Positions 1 through 6,923 are shown, counted from the first letter of the stretch. The stretch: 13,897 nt of DNA from an uncultured Varibaculum sp. (GCA_947255165.1 CAMYFZ010000046.1:1-13897), one strand, 5' to 3'. Made by a program: numbers and translations. The notes: generated by a model from the letters alone, not told the origin.

Positions 1-116
1 TACTGTTACCCCGGTTGCCGCTGACTCCGGCATTTGCAATGGCGCTGGCGCAGGGACGGTTGGATAAGCCCGTCGCGCAAGAGCCACAGCGTAAAAAGAG
101 GTTTGGTGGATTTTGA
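1..116 (+). CDS. C-terminal end of an unidentified protein (partial)
   Basis: An open frame runs in from the left edge (codons starting at position 3) and stops at TGA 114-116. It gives about 37 residues that begin LLPRLPLTPAFAMALAQ and end in a basic tail, KKRFGGF. The alanine/leucine-rich stretch followed by a Lys/Arg cluster looks like a real C-terminus, and no in-frame stop interrupts it. Too little is visible to name a family. The next feature downstream is the tRNA-Ser gene, 56 bases on and on the same strand. The call rests only on the open frame and composition. Confidence 0.5.
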   Translation, partial: LLPRLPLTPAFAMALAQGRLDKPVAQEPQRKKRFGGF

Positions 117-123
117 TTCTCGG

Positions 124-141
124 ATGCTGCCTCGGTAGCAT
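124..141 (+). terminator. Small hairpin after the partial gene, possible terminator
   Basis: ATGCTGCC (124-131) pairs with GGTAGCAT (134-141) with one G-T pair. The two-base gap means the innermost pairs must open, leaving about six pairs. It lies 8 bases after the stop at 116 and is followed by TAAAGTTTGT, not by a clean U run. It could be a weak terminator of the partial gene or a processing element ahead of the tRNA. Confidence 0.25.
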
Positions 142-172
142 AAAGTTTGTCCTAGCGCTTTAGCGTAGGCCA

Positions 173-257
173 GGAGAGTTGTCCGAGTGGCCGAAGGAGG
201 CGGTCTTGAAAACCGCTGTACCGCAAGGTACCAGGGGTTCGAATCCCTTACTCTCCG
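173..257 (+). tRNA. tRNA-Ser(UGA)
   Basis: An 85-base class II tRNA. The acceptor stem GGAGAGT (173-179) pairs with ACTCTCC (250-256), followed by discriminator G257. The anticodon loop is CTTGAAA with anticodon TGA at 207-209, held by the GCGGT/ACCGC stem. A long variable arm (TACC-GCAA-GGTA) follows, as expected for tRNA-Ser, and then a T arm with GGTTCGAATCC. CCA is not encoded; the sequence continues GCTC. It reads UCA and the other UCN serine codons through wobble. Confidence 0.97.
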
Positions 258-349
258 CTCTTTGCTTTGTCGGTGTGCTGGCGTTTTTGTCTGCCAGAGG
301 TGCGGATATCTTCCCCACCGTTGACTAATTGCTTATGGTGACACCTGGT

Positions 350-361
350 TTGGCGCGCCAA
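350..361. repeat. Perfect 12-bp palindrome TTGGCGCGCCAA
   Basis: Fully self-complementary and located in the 166-base gap between tRNA-Ser and the end of galK. With no loop it cannot form a normal hairpin terminator; it could be a protein-binding site or chance. The rest of this gap shows no gene. Confidence 0.4.
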
Positions 362-384
362 GAGTTCTAGTCCCTTTCTTGCGT

Positions 385-396
385 GAAAGTACTTTC
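385..396. repeat. Perfect 12-bp palindrome GAAAGTACTTTC
   Basis: Fully self-complementary and 23 bases from the previous palindrome. Its left half also pairs with CTTTC at 374-378 across a 6-base loop, giving a small alternative hairpin 28 bases beyond the galK stop on the minus strand. It may be part of the galK 3' end; no U run follows. Confidence 0.35.
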
Positions 397-423
397 CCGG
401 CGCGGGCTTATAATCGGTCGCGG

Positions 424-1725
424 CTATTTCACGCGGCCGGCTGCCGCACAGGGTAGCGCGGAGAGGAATCGTGGCTGGTTAAAGCCGGCTTTGGCGAAGG
501 CCTCGCCTACGGCGCGGGCGGTTGCCTCTACCTGGTCGCTGCTAACCAAAGCGATCGCGCAACCTCCGAAGCCTCCTCCGGTCATCCTGGCTCCGAATGC
601 ACCTGCCTTTCGGGCAGCTTCCACCGCTACGTCTAGCTCTTCGCAAGTAACTTCGTAGTCACGTCGCAAGGACTCGTGGGAAGCATTTAGTAGTGCCCGC
701 CACTCGTTTAGGTTGCTTCCCGCCTCTAATAGCTCGCATAGTCTCTGGCAGCGAGCAATTTCGGTCAGTACGTGCCGGACTCGCGAAACTTGCTCCGCAT
801 CCTCCAGTTTATCTAGCTGCGCCTGCACCCAAGCGGGAGGGTAGTCTGCGGCTTCCAAATCGGTAAGGTTGTCGGAAGGAGAAATGCTCTTCGGTACCAG
901 CTCCCCAAGTTCTTTTACCCCCAGAATCTGGGCGGCATCTTCACAAGCCCCACGGCGCGCCCCATACTGTCCGTCGGCAAGATCATGAGAGGTGCAGGTA
1001 TCTATTACCAGTAAGGATAGTCCTAACGCCGGTAGATCAAAGGGATGAGAATGAGTTTGCCAAGTGGAACAATCGAGCTCCAGGACGCTGTCTTTTTCAC
1101 AAAGCATGGATGCAGATTGATCCAGTCCGCCGGTGGGGGCGCCCACATACTGATTTTCAGCTACTTTTCCTGCCTCTACCAGCAATTTTCGTCCCTCAAA
1201 GCTATCTGCTAGCCCCAGGGAGGCAAGTTCATCAATTCCCACTGCGATGGCACACTCTAGTGCGGCGGAAGAAGACAAGCCCGCGCTTAAAGGAACGCTA
1301 GAAGCGATCGCGACTTCTAGGCCAGGTATCTTCAGAGCGAGTTCTTGTGCCTTTTGGGTTTCGCCGCGCTCTCTTAGCACTTGCGCTAACCCCAGGATCA
1401 CGCCCCCGACGAAGGCAGCCGGACCACTGGCAGGGTAGTTTTTCTTTAAATCAGAAAGACTGCGGATGTTCAGTTCCGGAAAATCTTCGGAAATAATTTT
1501 TAGCTGCTCATCATCGCGTACCCGCAGCGCTACGTAGATCGCGTGGGGGAGGGCGAGGGGCAGCGCCTTACCGCCGTTGTAATCGGTGTGTTCGCCAATT
1601 ACATTGACCCGGCCGGGAGCCCGCCACACGCCTGTCGGCGCTGCCGCATAGGTTTTTTCAAAAAGTTCTCTGGCCCTGTGCGCGCCCTCGTGGGGTTCAT
1701 ACGCAGCGATAAACTCTGGTTTCAT
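424..1725 (-). CDS. galK: Galactokinase GalK
   Basis: Cytoplasmic GHMP-family kinase that phosphorylates alpha-D-galactose to galactose-1-phosphate with ATP, the first committed step of the Leloir pathway. Three family motifs are intact: the galactokinase signature GRVNVIGEHTDYN (38-50), the glycine/serine-rich ATP loop PLSAGLSSSAALE (145-157), and the third GHMP motif TGGGFGGCAIAL (382-393). The expected catalytic pair is present as R39 and D202 (in GGLDQSAS). At 433 residues it is slightly longer than many bacterial galactokinases of about 380-400; the extra length seems to lie around 275-310, between conserved blocks. ATG start at 1725 has only a weak AGAGG-like site upstream. It follows the thioredoxin/TPR gene by 75 bases on the same strand and converges on the tRNA. 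No galT, galE or transporter is visible nearby. Confidence 0.95.
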   Translation of the reverse strand: MKPEFIAAYEPHEGAHRARELFEKTYAAAPTGVWRAPGRVNVIGEHTDYNGGKALPLALPHAIYVALRVRDDEQLKIISEDFPELNIRSLSDLKKNYPASGPAAFVGGVILGLAQVLRERGETQKAQELALKIPGLEVAIASSVPLSAGLSSSAALECAIAVGIDELASLGLADSFEGRKLLVEAGKVAENQYVGAPTGGLDQSASMLCEKDSVLELDCSTWQTHSHPFDLPALGLSLLVIDTCTSHDLADGQYGARRGACEDAAQILGVKELGELVPKSISPSDNLTDLEAADYPPAWVQAQLDKLEDAEQVSRVRHVLTEIARCQRLCELLEAGSNLNEWRALLNASHESLRRDYEVTCEELDVAVEAARKAGAFGARMTGGGFGGCAIALVSSDQVEATARAVGEAFAKAGFNQPRFLSALPCAAAGRVK

Positions 1726-1764
1726 GTTTACGTTAACGCCTCTGTGTCTAGCCCTCCGCGAATC

Positions 1765-1770
1765 ATTTTA
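1765..1770 (-). promoter_or_regulatory. Possible -10 element for galK
   Basis: The minus strand reads TAAAAT here, five of six matches to TATAAT, about 40 bases upstream of the galK start and inside the 75-base gap after the thioredoxin/TPR gene. No convincing -35 box lies 16-18 bases further upstream. If real, galK can be transcribed separately from the upstream trio. Weak evidence. Confidence 0.2.
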
Positions 1771-1800
1771 CCTTGTAGACAACCCCCGCAGACAGAGTTT

Positions 1801-2727
1801 TTAGAACAACAAACGGGAGAGGCGCCCGCGCGCCAATTTCACCGCTTCGGGGTTGCGCGACAGCCGGAATAGCTCCAATAGCCGCTGACGATATTCGTCC
1901 CGCTCCTCGCCAGCAGACTCTGCAATCAGCGATAGCAGCAGGTCGAAAGCTTGCGCCTCGTTACCGGCTTGGAAAAAACGATCTGCCAAAACCAGGGGGT
2001 TAGAGTCGTCCTGGCCTTCTTCACCTTGCAAACGCTGCGCCATAGAAACTTTATCCACCAGCGCCTGATAGCGGGCGGCTTCCTCCGGGGAGTTCCGCAG
2101 CAGCTTTTGGGCCTGGTCCATCGCCTCGGAAAAATCTCCTGCCTCGACCAGAGCCTCTACTGCTTTTTCTTCTTCGGTCCGCGGATCTTCCTGGCCCGAG
2201 TCAGCTTCTCCTGCCATAGTTCCGGTCAACCCTGCCTGTCCGGCAATCTCTAAAACTTGATCGATAAGCGATTTTACCTGGGCCTTAGGCTGGGCACCTT
2301 GGAAAAGAGGCGCGGGCCGCCCTCCAATAAGCGCAACTACCATGGGAATGGACTGTGCTTGGAAGGCCTGCGCTAGCTGCGGAGATTCATCCACATTGAT
2401 TTTCACCAATTGGAATCGTCCCTGATATTCGCGGGTCAGTTCCTCTAAAATCGGTCCGAGCTGTTTGCAAGGACTGCACCAGGGGGCCCATAAATCAATA
2501 ATCACCGGCACCTGAAGCGAAGTCTTAGCTACTTCCTCAAAGGTGTCATCGCTGGCATCGCGAATATAAGGTCCCGCAACCACGCTGCCACCCTTTGTAT
2601 TCACCGGAATTGCGTCGTTAGCTGCAGTCTTGCTACCTGCGGGATTAGCTGTCGGTTTTGCTTCCGAACCCAGAGGTTTATCTGCAGCGAACTGAGAAAG
2701 ATCTACTGCTCCATGTGTTTGCGCCAA
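1801..2727 (-). CDS. Thioredoxin-domain/TPR co-chaperone, YbbN (CnoX)-like
   Basis: A 308-residue soluble protein. A low-complexity N-terminal segment (1-50) precedes a thioredoxin fold (about 55-160) with the active-site motif WAPWCSPCK (cysteines 84 and 87) and the cis-proline region SIPMV (P128). The rest (about 185-308) is acidic and helical, with alanine/leucine pairs typical of TPR-like helices. This layout matches the YbbN/CnoX family, which combines a thioredoxin domain and TPRs and acts as a holdase-type co-chaperone protecting cytoplasmic proteins from oxidation. E. coli YbbN lacks the full CXXC pair; here both cysteines are kept, so redox activity is plausible. There is no signal peptide. 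The start is TTG at 2725-2727, supported by AAGGAAGG six bases upstream. It sits 12 bases after the lipoprotein gene, so it is probably the third gene of that operon. Confidence 0.85.
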   Translation of the reverse strand: MAQTHGAVDLSQFAADKPLGSEAKPTANPAGSKTAANDAIPVNTKGGSVVAGPYIRDASDDTFEEVAKTSLQVPVIIDLWAPWCSPCKQLGPILEELTREYQGRFQLVKINVDESPQLAQAFQAQSIPMVVALIGGRPAPLFQGAQPKAQVKSLIDQVLEIAGQAGLTGTMAGEADSGQEDPRTEEEKAVEALVEAGDFSEAMDQAQKLLRNSPEEAARYQALVDKVSMAQRLQGEEGQDDSNPLVLADRFFQAGNEAQAFDLLLSLIAESAGEERDEYRQRLLELFRLSRNPEAVKLARGRLSRLLF

Positions 2728-2739
2728 TCGAAACCTTCC

Positions 2740-3747
2740 TTACTTAGCGGCCGCTGTCAAAACCTCAGAAGCCGCGATTACCCGCACCTTCCCATCTTTA
2801 GTGCCCTTGGGGGGTATCTGCAGTAGTACGCAGATAAGCCGGCTCCACGAAGCTTGCTTGGTGACCTTACCGTTGTCAAGCAGATTAACCACATCACCGC
2901 TGAGGGTAACGGGTTTATCTTGAGCTACATCGGTCAGCTTAACTTCCTGGGTATAGGTGGTCGCCACCAACGCCCCATTTTTCGCGGGCAGATTAATCGC
3001 GAGGGTATTATTCTTCAGATCGGTAGCAGTAATCGTGGATGCCACCTTACCGGCATTCCCCACACCCTCGGTCAGGGACTTCAGCTCCGAACGTTTGCCC
3101 TCCATCAGGGGATCGACGAATACTTTATCGGCATTCTTTGCCTTAGCATCGAAGACTGTCTGAGCCCAAGTATTGACGGCCACTTCGGGAGAAACCATCA
3201 GATTGGCATCACTGGCGAGATCTAAAGTTTCCGACCCGCGAGCCACCACGTCAGTTTCCGGTAACGAGGCTTTTGGTAGGAGTTGCATCCATTGCCATAG
3301 CTGGTAGGGGCTAGTTGCTTGATTCTGGCGGATTATTTCTACATATTTCGCGCCGCTACTATCGGCCCCGGTAACGTTAAGTAAAGCGCGAGGCCAGCTG
3401 TTTCCGGAGGTTACGGTAGTGATTTCCGAGGACGCGGGCAGCGCAGTCGGGACTGCTTTGTTGTTCTTTTGATGCATTTGGTATTGGGCAGTGCGCATAG
3501 CCAGTGCTGGACCTGCGACTCTCGGTTTTAATGCTCCGGCGTCAAATTTGGCATCTCCGGCTGCTAAAGCGGCGTTAACTGCCTTGATAATCGGATCTAC
3601 CTGTTCGACTTGCAACGCTGGATAAGTCGCGGTGGTGGTGGATTTCGGAACTTCTTTGCGCTGCGCGACGCTAGTGCATCCTGCCAGGCTGGTGATTGCT
3701 AAGCAGCTAGCTGCGGTAAGGGACAGTAGTACTCGCACTTTTCTCAT
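2740..3747 (-). CDS. Predicted lipoprotein, function unknown
   Basis: A 335-residue exported lipoprotein. The N-terminus has MRKVR, a hydrophobic core (about 6-20) and a lipobox LAGC with the acylated cysteine at 24. The mature part begins with a Ser/Thr/Lys-rich linker (25-42), then a mixed alpha/beta domain that I do not recognise, ending EVLTAAAK. No catalytic motif is apparent. The ATG overlaps the stop of the upstream membrane-protein gene by ATGA and has a GGAGG site nine bases upstream inside that gene, so the two are very likely translationally coupled and may act together at the cell surface. The only later cysteine is C306, so disulphide-based stabilisation is unlikely. Confidence 0.85.
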   Translation of the reverse strand: MRKVRVLLSLTAASCLAITSLAGCTSVAQRKEVPKSTTTATYPALQVEQVDPIIKAVNAALAAGDAKFDAGALKPRVAGPALAMRTAQYQMHQKNNKAVPTALPASSEITTVTSGNSWPRALLNVTGADSSGAKYVEIIRQNQATSPYQLWQWMQLLPKASLPETDVVARGSETLDLASDANLMVSPEVAVNTWAQTVFDAKAKNADKVFVDPLMEGKRSELKSLTEGVGNAGKVASTITATDLKNNTLAINLPAKNGALVATTYTQEVKLTDVAQDKPVTLSGDVVNLLDNGKVTKQASWSRLICVLLQIPPKGTKDGKVRVIAASEVLTAAAK

Positions 3748-5183
3748 CGATCGTTACCTCCTTGGCGCTGATCGAAGGTAGATTCCCCTTCGAAATCTGC
3801 CACATCCGGACCTTCTCCCAGTCCGTCTAGGTCAAAGTCCTCATTCTCAAACCACTCTTCTGATTGGTCGCGAGATACGTTAGTTCGTTCGGCGGGCGGA
3901 TGATATGAATTCGCCGGCTGGTACGACTGCGCGGGTTGCGCAGATTCCGTCGGGTTATAGGAAGCCGCCGGCTGGTACAACTGCGCGGGCTCCTGGGATA
4001 CTGCCGGGTTGTAGGACGCCGCCGGCTGGTACGACTGTGCGGGTTGCGCCGACTGCGCGGGCTCTTGAGATACCGCCGGGTTATAGGAAACCGCCGGTTG
4101 CGCCGACTGTGCCGGGTTATAGGACGCAGCGGGTTGCGCCGACTGCGCGGGCTCCTGGGATACCGCGGGGTTCAAAGAAGTTCCCGGTTCGGTTACTGGG
4201 GTGGGCGAGTATGCGGCGGGCTCAGGACTATGTGTAGCTTCAGAAAGCTCAGTCGCTGGCCTCGTTGGAGCTGGAAGCTCGCTGGTATCCGTAACCTCTG
4301 GTTGCGGTGAAACTGCTGCGGCGGGATTGATTGCTTGCCCGTCGGCGTCAGTGCGGATTACTGGCACCAACCCCGTGGGAAACTTGACCCCTTCTACCTC
4401 GATGGTGGCTTCTCCGCGTTCGCGGGCTTTGCGTAATTCGGAGCGTGAGGGCGGTTTAGAAACCGCGTCGAGTGCCGGTATTTGCACGGTTTGCTCGCTT
4501 TGCGCCGCCGCCGCTTCCTGGGCTTGCTGCTCACGGCGCTTACGTACTTCTGCTTCTTCCTTTGCTGCTGCGGCGGCCAGACGATTAATAACCACCGCCA
4601 CGACCGCTCCGATCAGTATTAATAGCAGTCCTGCAATCAGTAGCGGCCAGAACCAAGGAGTAGCAGCTGCTTGGTTCCACTGCATAGTCAGCTGCACGTT
4701 CCCTTCCTCTGACCAAGCAATCAGAGACCAGGCGCCCTCAGACCGGTCCCAGGTTTCGCTGATCTGGCCGGTATCGACTTCTTTAAACTTCACCCACATA
4801 TCTTTTCCGGCCGCTTCTCCGGGTTGCCGGGGATCAGCTTTGCCCGGGTGAGGTTCGGTCAATAAGGTGTGGTCATCTTTTTGTCCGGTGACTTCCACAT
4901 AGTTCTGGTCTGCCGCCCAGGCAGTGACATCGGTGGAGCGGCCAATCGCTAATGCTACTTTCCCCTGACCGGAAACGGTGATTTTGGTTGGGGAGTTATA
5001 AAGCTCAAACATTCCCGGCCGGGTAATCGCCAAGGTTTGCTTTTGGCTAGAGGTAGGTAAAGATGCCGATACCTGCGAAGATGGTTTCCAAATAGTGGCG
5101 GTACCCACCCCGCAGAGCGCAACTAGAGAACCGACGATTATTAAAATCAGCGGAAGCCAATATCTACGTAAGAAAATGTTCAC
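3744..5183 (-). CDS. Two-TM membrane protein with cytoplasmic Pro/Ala/Gln hexapeptide repeats
   Basis: A 479-residue protein of unknown function. A basic N-terminus (RRYW) leads into TM1 (about 9-30). An ectodomain of about 145 residues follows (34-176), then TM2 (about 177-199) and a charged helical stretch rich in Ala/Glu/Arg (201-230). By the positive-inside rule both termini are cytoplasmic. The tail holds a short conserved-looking block (245-280, with RSELRKARERGEATIEVEG), a disordered Pro-rich linker, 16 in-register hexapeptide repeats (336-431), and an acidic end (441-475). From memory, actinobacterial proteins with a similar ectodomain are annotated as hypothetical. The start is GTG at 5181-5183, with GGGGGA about five bases upstream. 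It leads the operon with the lipoprotein (ATGA overlap) and is divergent from the DivIVA-type gene. Confidence 0.85.
   Translation of the reverse strand: MNIFLRRYWLPLILIIVGSLVALCGVGTATIWKPSSQVSASLPTSSQKQTLAITRPGMFELYNSPTKITVSGQGKVALAIGRSTDVTAWAADQNYVEVTGQKDDHTLLTEPHPGKADPRQPGEAAGKDMWVKFKEVDTGQISETWDRSEGAWSLIAWSEEGNVQLTMQWNQAAATPWFWPLLIAGLLLILIGAVVAVVINRLAAAAAKEEAEVRKRREQQAQEAAAAQSEQTVQIPALDAVSKPPSRSELRKARERGEATIEVEGVKFPTGLVPVIRTDADGQAINPAAAVSPQPEVTDTSELPAPTRPATELSEATHSPEPAAYSPTPVTEPGTSLNPAVSQEPAQSAQPAASYNPAQSAQPAVSYNPAVSQEPAQSAQPAQSYQPAASYNPAVSQEPAQLYQPAASYNPTESAQPAQSYQPANSYHPPAERTNVSRDQSEEWFENEDFDLDGLGEGPDVADFEGESTFDQRQGGNDR
3891..4178 (-). repeat. 16 tandem 18-bp units encoding hexapeptides
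   Basis: Residues 336-431 of the membrane protein split without gaps into 16 hexapeptides of the form S-x-x-P-A-x, for example SYNPAV, SQEPAQ, SAQPAQ, SYQPAA. The first residue is Ser in 15 of 16 units and the fourth is Pro in all 16. Triplets of units recur (SYNPAV-SQEPAQ-SAQPAQ and close variants at units 1-3, 6-8 and 10-12), which suggests growth by segmental duplication as well as single-unit slippage. At DNA level the units are GC-rich and still clearly similar. Confidence 0.9.
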
Positions 5184-5341
5184 TAGTTTCCCCCAAGTAG
5201 TAGCTGAGCAACTATAACTACACTGTACTTTCTTTACCGCAGTGATGCGTACATCTTGTTAAGGGTGTGACTAGTGTCAATTTTAGCGGAACGTTTGGTT
5301 TCAGCCCTAAATAAGTGAAAGACTAGGCAGTGATACGGGGT

Positions 5342-5370
5342 TTCGCACTACTCGACTAATGGAATAATAT
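5342..5370 (+). promoter_or_regulatory. Candidate promoter for the DivIVA-type gene
   Basis: TTCGCA (5342-5347) and TAATAT (5365-5370) are 17 bases apart; each matches the sigma-70-type consensus at four of six positions. Transcription would begin near 5377, about 40 bases before the GTG start. The -10 lies inside the small palindrome at 5361-5375. No stronger pair was seen in the 235-base divergent region. Confidence 0.3.
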
Positions 5371-5375
5371 ATTCC
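5361..5375. promoter_or_regulatory. Inverted repeat GGAATA-ATA-TATTCC, possible operator
   Basis: Perfect 6-bp arms around a 3-base centre, lying on the candidate -10 of the DivIVA-type gene and 44 bases upstream of its start. The position would suit a repressor site, but a single AT-rich palindrome in an intergenic region can also arise by chance. Confidence 0.3.
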
Positions 5376-5418
5376 AAGTAATGCCTAATCTCAGTGGCTT
5401 ATCTTTAGGGAGGACCAG

Positions 5419-6801
5419 GTGGAAGAACAAACCGATTTCCCGATCGTAATGCGCGGTTATGATCGCGTTCAGGTCGATTTGCAGATTCAAACTTTGAACA
5501 ACCAGATTACCGAGTTGCAGCAGAAGCTCGACACGGTTGATCAGCGCAATGTGGATCTAGGGGAACAGCTGGCAGATGCGCAAAAGCAGTTACGTTCCTC
5601 CGATCGCAGTTCTTACACGGGAATCGGCGCCCGGATTGAACAGCTGTTGCGCAGCGCGGAAGAACAATCGACTGCCGTTATTAACAAGGCCAATGCCGAG
5701 GCCGAGCAGCTGATGGAAAAGACCCGCAAGAACGCCCAGGATATGGCGGAGCGGGCAGAGGCCGAAGCTGCTTCCCTAATTTCTGAGGCGCGCCGTGAGG
5801 CAGAAGAACGTACGACTACGGCGGCCACTGAATCCGAAACGGTGTTGACCAATGCGCAGCATCGCGCAGATGAACTGGTAGCGGCGGCAGAGCGGGAAGC
5901 CTCCTCCCTGCGGGCAGAAACCAATACCCAGGTCTCTGACTTGAAGGCAACGGTTGACCGGGAAACTGAGCTGCAGCGCGCCCAGGCCGAAAAAGACTAC
6001 GTCGAGATGCGGGTCAAGGCCGAGCAGGAAGCCTCCCAATTGCGCAATGACGCTACCGCGGAGGCGCAGGCACTGCGCGAGTCTTCGTTGACAGAAGCTA
6101 CTAAGGCTAGGGAAGAAGCCAAGGCGCAGGCAGAAAAGACTCTGGCTGATGCTCACGCGCAATCTGAAAGCATTTTGAAAGAAGCGCGGGAAAGCGCTGA
6201 TAACATCCGTGCCGAGATTCAGCAGATGCGCCAAGAGGCCGAAACTGAGATCGCGGCGGCGCGGGCGGCTGCTCGCGAGGCCGATGCCCAGGCACATGAG
6301 CAGTCTCGCTCCGAGACTTCCGCGATGGTGGCTGCAGCTAAAGCTCAGGTCGCCGACGCAGAGAAGCACTTGGGTGAAACCTTGCAGCGGGCAGAGCGCT
6401 TGCTGACCGATACTGACGCAGTGGTTCGTCGTCGTCAAGAAGATGCACGCCGCGCTGCAGAAGCCACGATTGCCGCTGCCGAGGGCGAAGCCGAGCAGGT
6501 ACGCGAAGCCGCCCGGATTGAAGCGCAGGCCGAGCGGGCTGCGGCGCAGCGTACTGTGGAGCGCCTGGAGCGTCAGCGCGAGTCCATTGCCGCTTATCTC
6601 GAAGAGATGCGCGGCCTGCTAGGCACCGAGACCGCAACCGGTCTAGAAGGGCTCACCCCCATGCAGCAGTTGCCAGCGGTGCTAGCGCAGCCGGAGGAAG
6701 AATCCGAGGGCGAACAGCCGGCTCCGGTGGAACCACCGGTATCGCCAGTAACCCCCGATGAAGAATCGGCGGCTACCGATCTGTTTACCAGCGAGGACTA
6801 A
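5419..6801 (+). CDS. DivIVA-domain coiled-coil protein (Wag31/Scy/FilP-like)
   Basis: A 460-residue, almost wholly coiled-coil protein. The N-terminus carries a DivIVA-type motif, FPIVMRGYDRVQVD (7-20), similar to the F-x-x-x-x-R-G-Y-D-x-x-x-V-D of Wag31/DivIVA. A break around SSYTGIGARIEQLL (64-77) resembles the start of the rod in Streptomyces Scy/FilP-type proteins. The rod (about 70-395) is rich in Ala, Glu, Arg and Gln with few prolines or glycines. The tail (about 415-460) is Pro/Glu-rich and probably disordered. In actinobacteria such proteins form pole-associated scaffolds for tip growth and division. The start is GTG at 5419, with AGGGAGG five bases upstream. It is monocistronic, ends at a strong hairpin, and is divergent from the membrane-protein/lipoprotein operon. 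Whether it is the main DivIVA or an accessory paralogue cannot be decided here. Confidence 0.85.
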   Translation: MEEQTDFPIVMRGYDRVQVDLQIQTLNNQITELQQKLDTVDQRNVDLGEQLADAQKQLRSSDRSSYTGIGARIEQLLRSAEEQSTAVINKANAEAEQLMEKTRKNAQDMAERAEAEAASLISEARREAEERTTTAATESETVLTNAQHRADELVAAAEREASSLRAETNTQVSDLKATVDRETELQRAQAEKDYVEMRVKAEQEASQLRNDATAEAQALRESSLTEATKAREEAKAQAEKTLADAHAQSESILKEARESADNIRAEIQQMRQEAETEIAAARAAAREADAQAHEQSRSETSAMVAAAKAQVADAEKHLGETLQRAERLLTDTDAVVRRRQEDARRAAEATIAAAEGEAEQVREAARIEAQAERAAAQRTVERLERQRESIAAYLEEMRGLLGTETATGLEGLTPMQQLPAVLAQPEEESEGEQPAPVEPPVSPVTPDEESAATDLFTSED

Positions 6802-6816
6802 TAACTTCGTTTAAAT

Positions 6817-6860
6817 AAGTCTGGGCGGGTCTTTGGAAAATCAAAGACCCGCCCAGACTT
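6817..6860. terminator. Strong hairpin terminator, probably bidirectional
   Basis: Perfect 19-bp arms (6817-6835 and 6842-6860) around a 6-base loop GAAAAT, with a GC-rich core (CTGGGCGGGTC). On the plus strand the stem runs into TTTTAATGTCTTGTTT. On the minus strand it is followed by ATTTAAAC, a weaker U-rich stretch. It lies 15 bases after the DivIVA-type stop and 63 bases after the uxaC stop, between two convergent genes, so it can end both transcripts. Confidence 0.9.
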
Positions 6861-6876
6861 TTAATGTCTTGTTTGC

Positions 6877-6903
6877 GGTTTCGTGCCATTATAAGACGAA
6901 ACC
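6877..6903. other. Second hairpin between convergent genes
   Basis: GGTTTCGT (6877-6884) pairs perfectly with ACGAAACC (6896-6903) across an 11-base loop. It is the first hairpin met by transcripts leaving uxaC, 20 bases past its stop. It lacks a following U run, so it may act as a 3'-end stabiliser more than as a terminator. Confidence 0.45.
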
Positions 6904-6923
6904 AGAACTCGCTCTATAGGTTA

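Noticed and set aside
1740..1798. Imperfect long-range pairing CTCTGT...ACAGAG between the thioredoxin/TPR gene and galK
   Set aside because: Only about six to eight pairs across a loop of more than 40 bases with a bulge; too weak to call a terminator or leader structure.
3891..4178. CRISPR-like array
   Set aside because: The repeats are contiguous 18-bp coding units in frame with no spacers, and are explained by the hexapeptide protein repeat.
4201..4851. 216-residue open frame antisense to the two-TM membrane protein
   Set aside because: It is rich in Ser and Ala as expected of a shadow of the opposite strand, has no domain, and conflicts with a well-supported gene.
5776..6438. 220-residue open frame antisense to the DivIVA-type gene
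   Set aside because: The long minus-strand frame follows from the Ala/Glu/Arg-rich codon pattern of the real gene. It has no ribosome site or protein family resemblance.
6888..6893. Perfect TATAAT on the minus strand between uxaC and the DivIVA-type gene
   Set aside because: No -35 element at 16-18 bases, it sits in the loop of the 6877-6903 hairpin, and it would drive only antisense transcription straight into a strong terminator.
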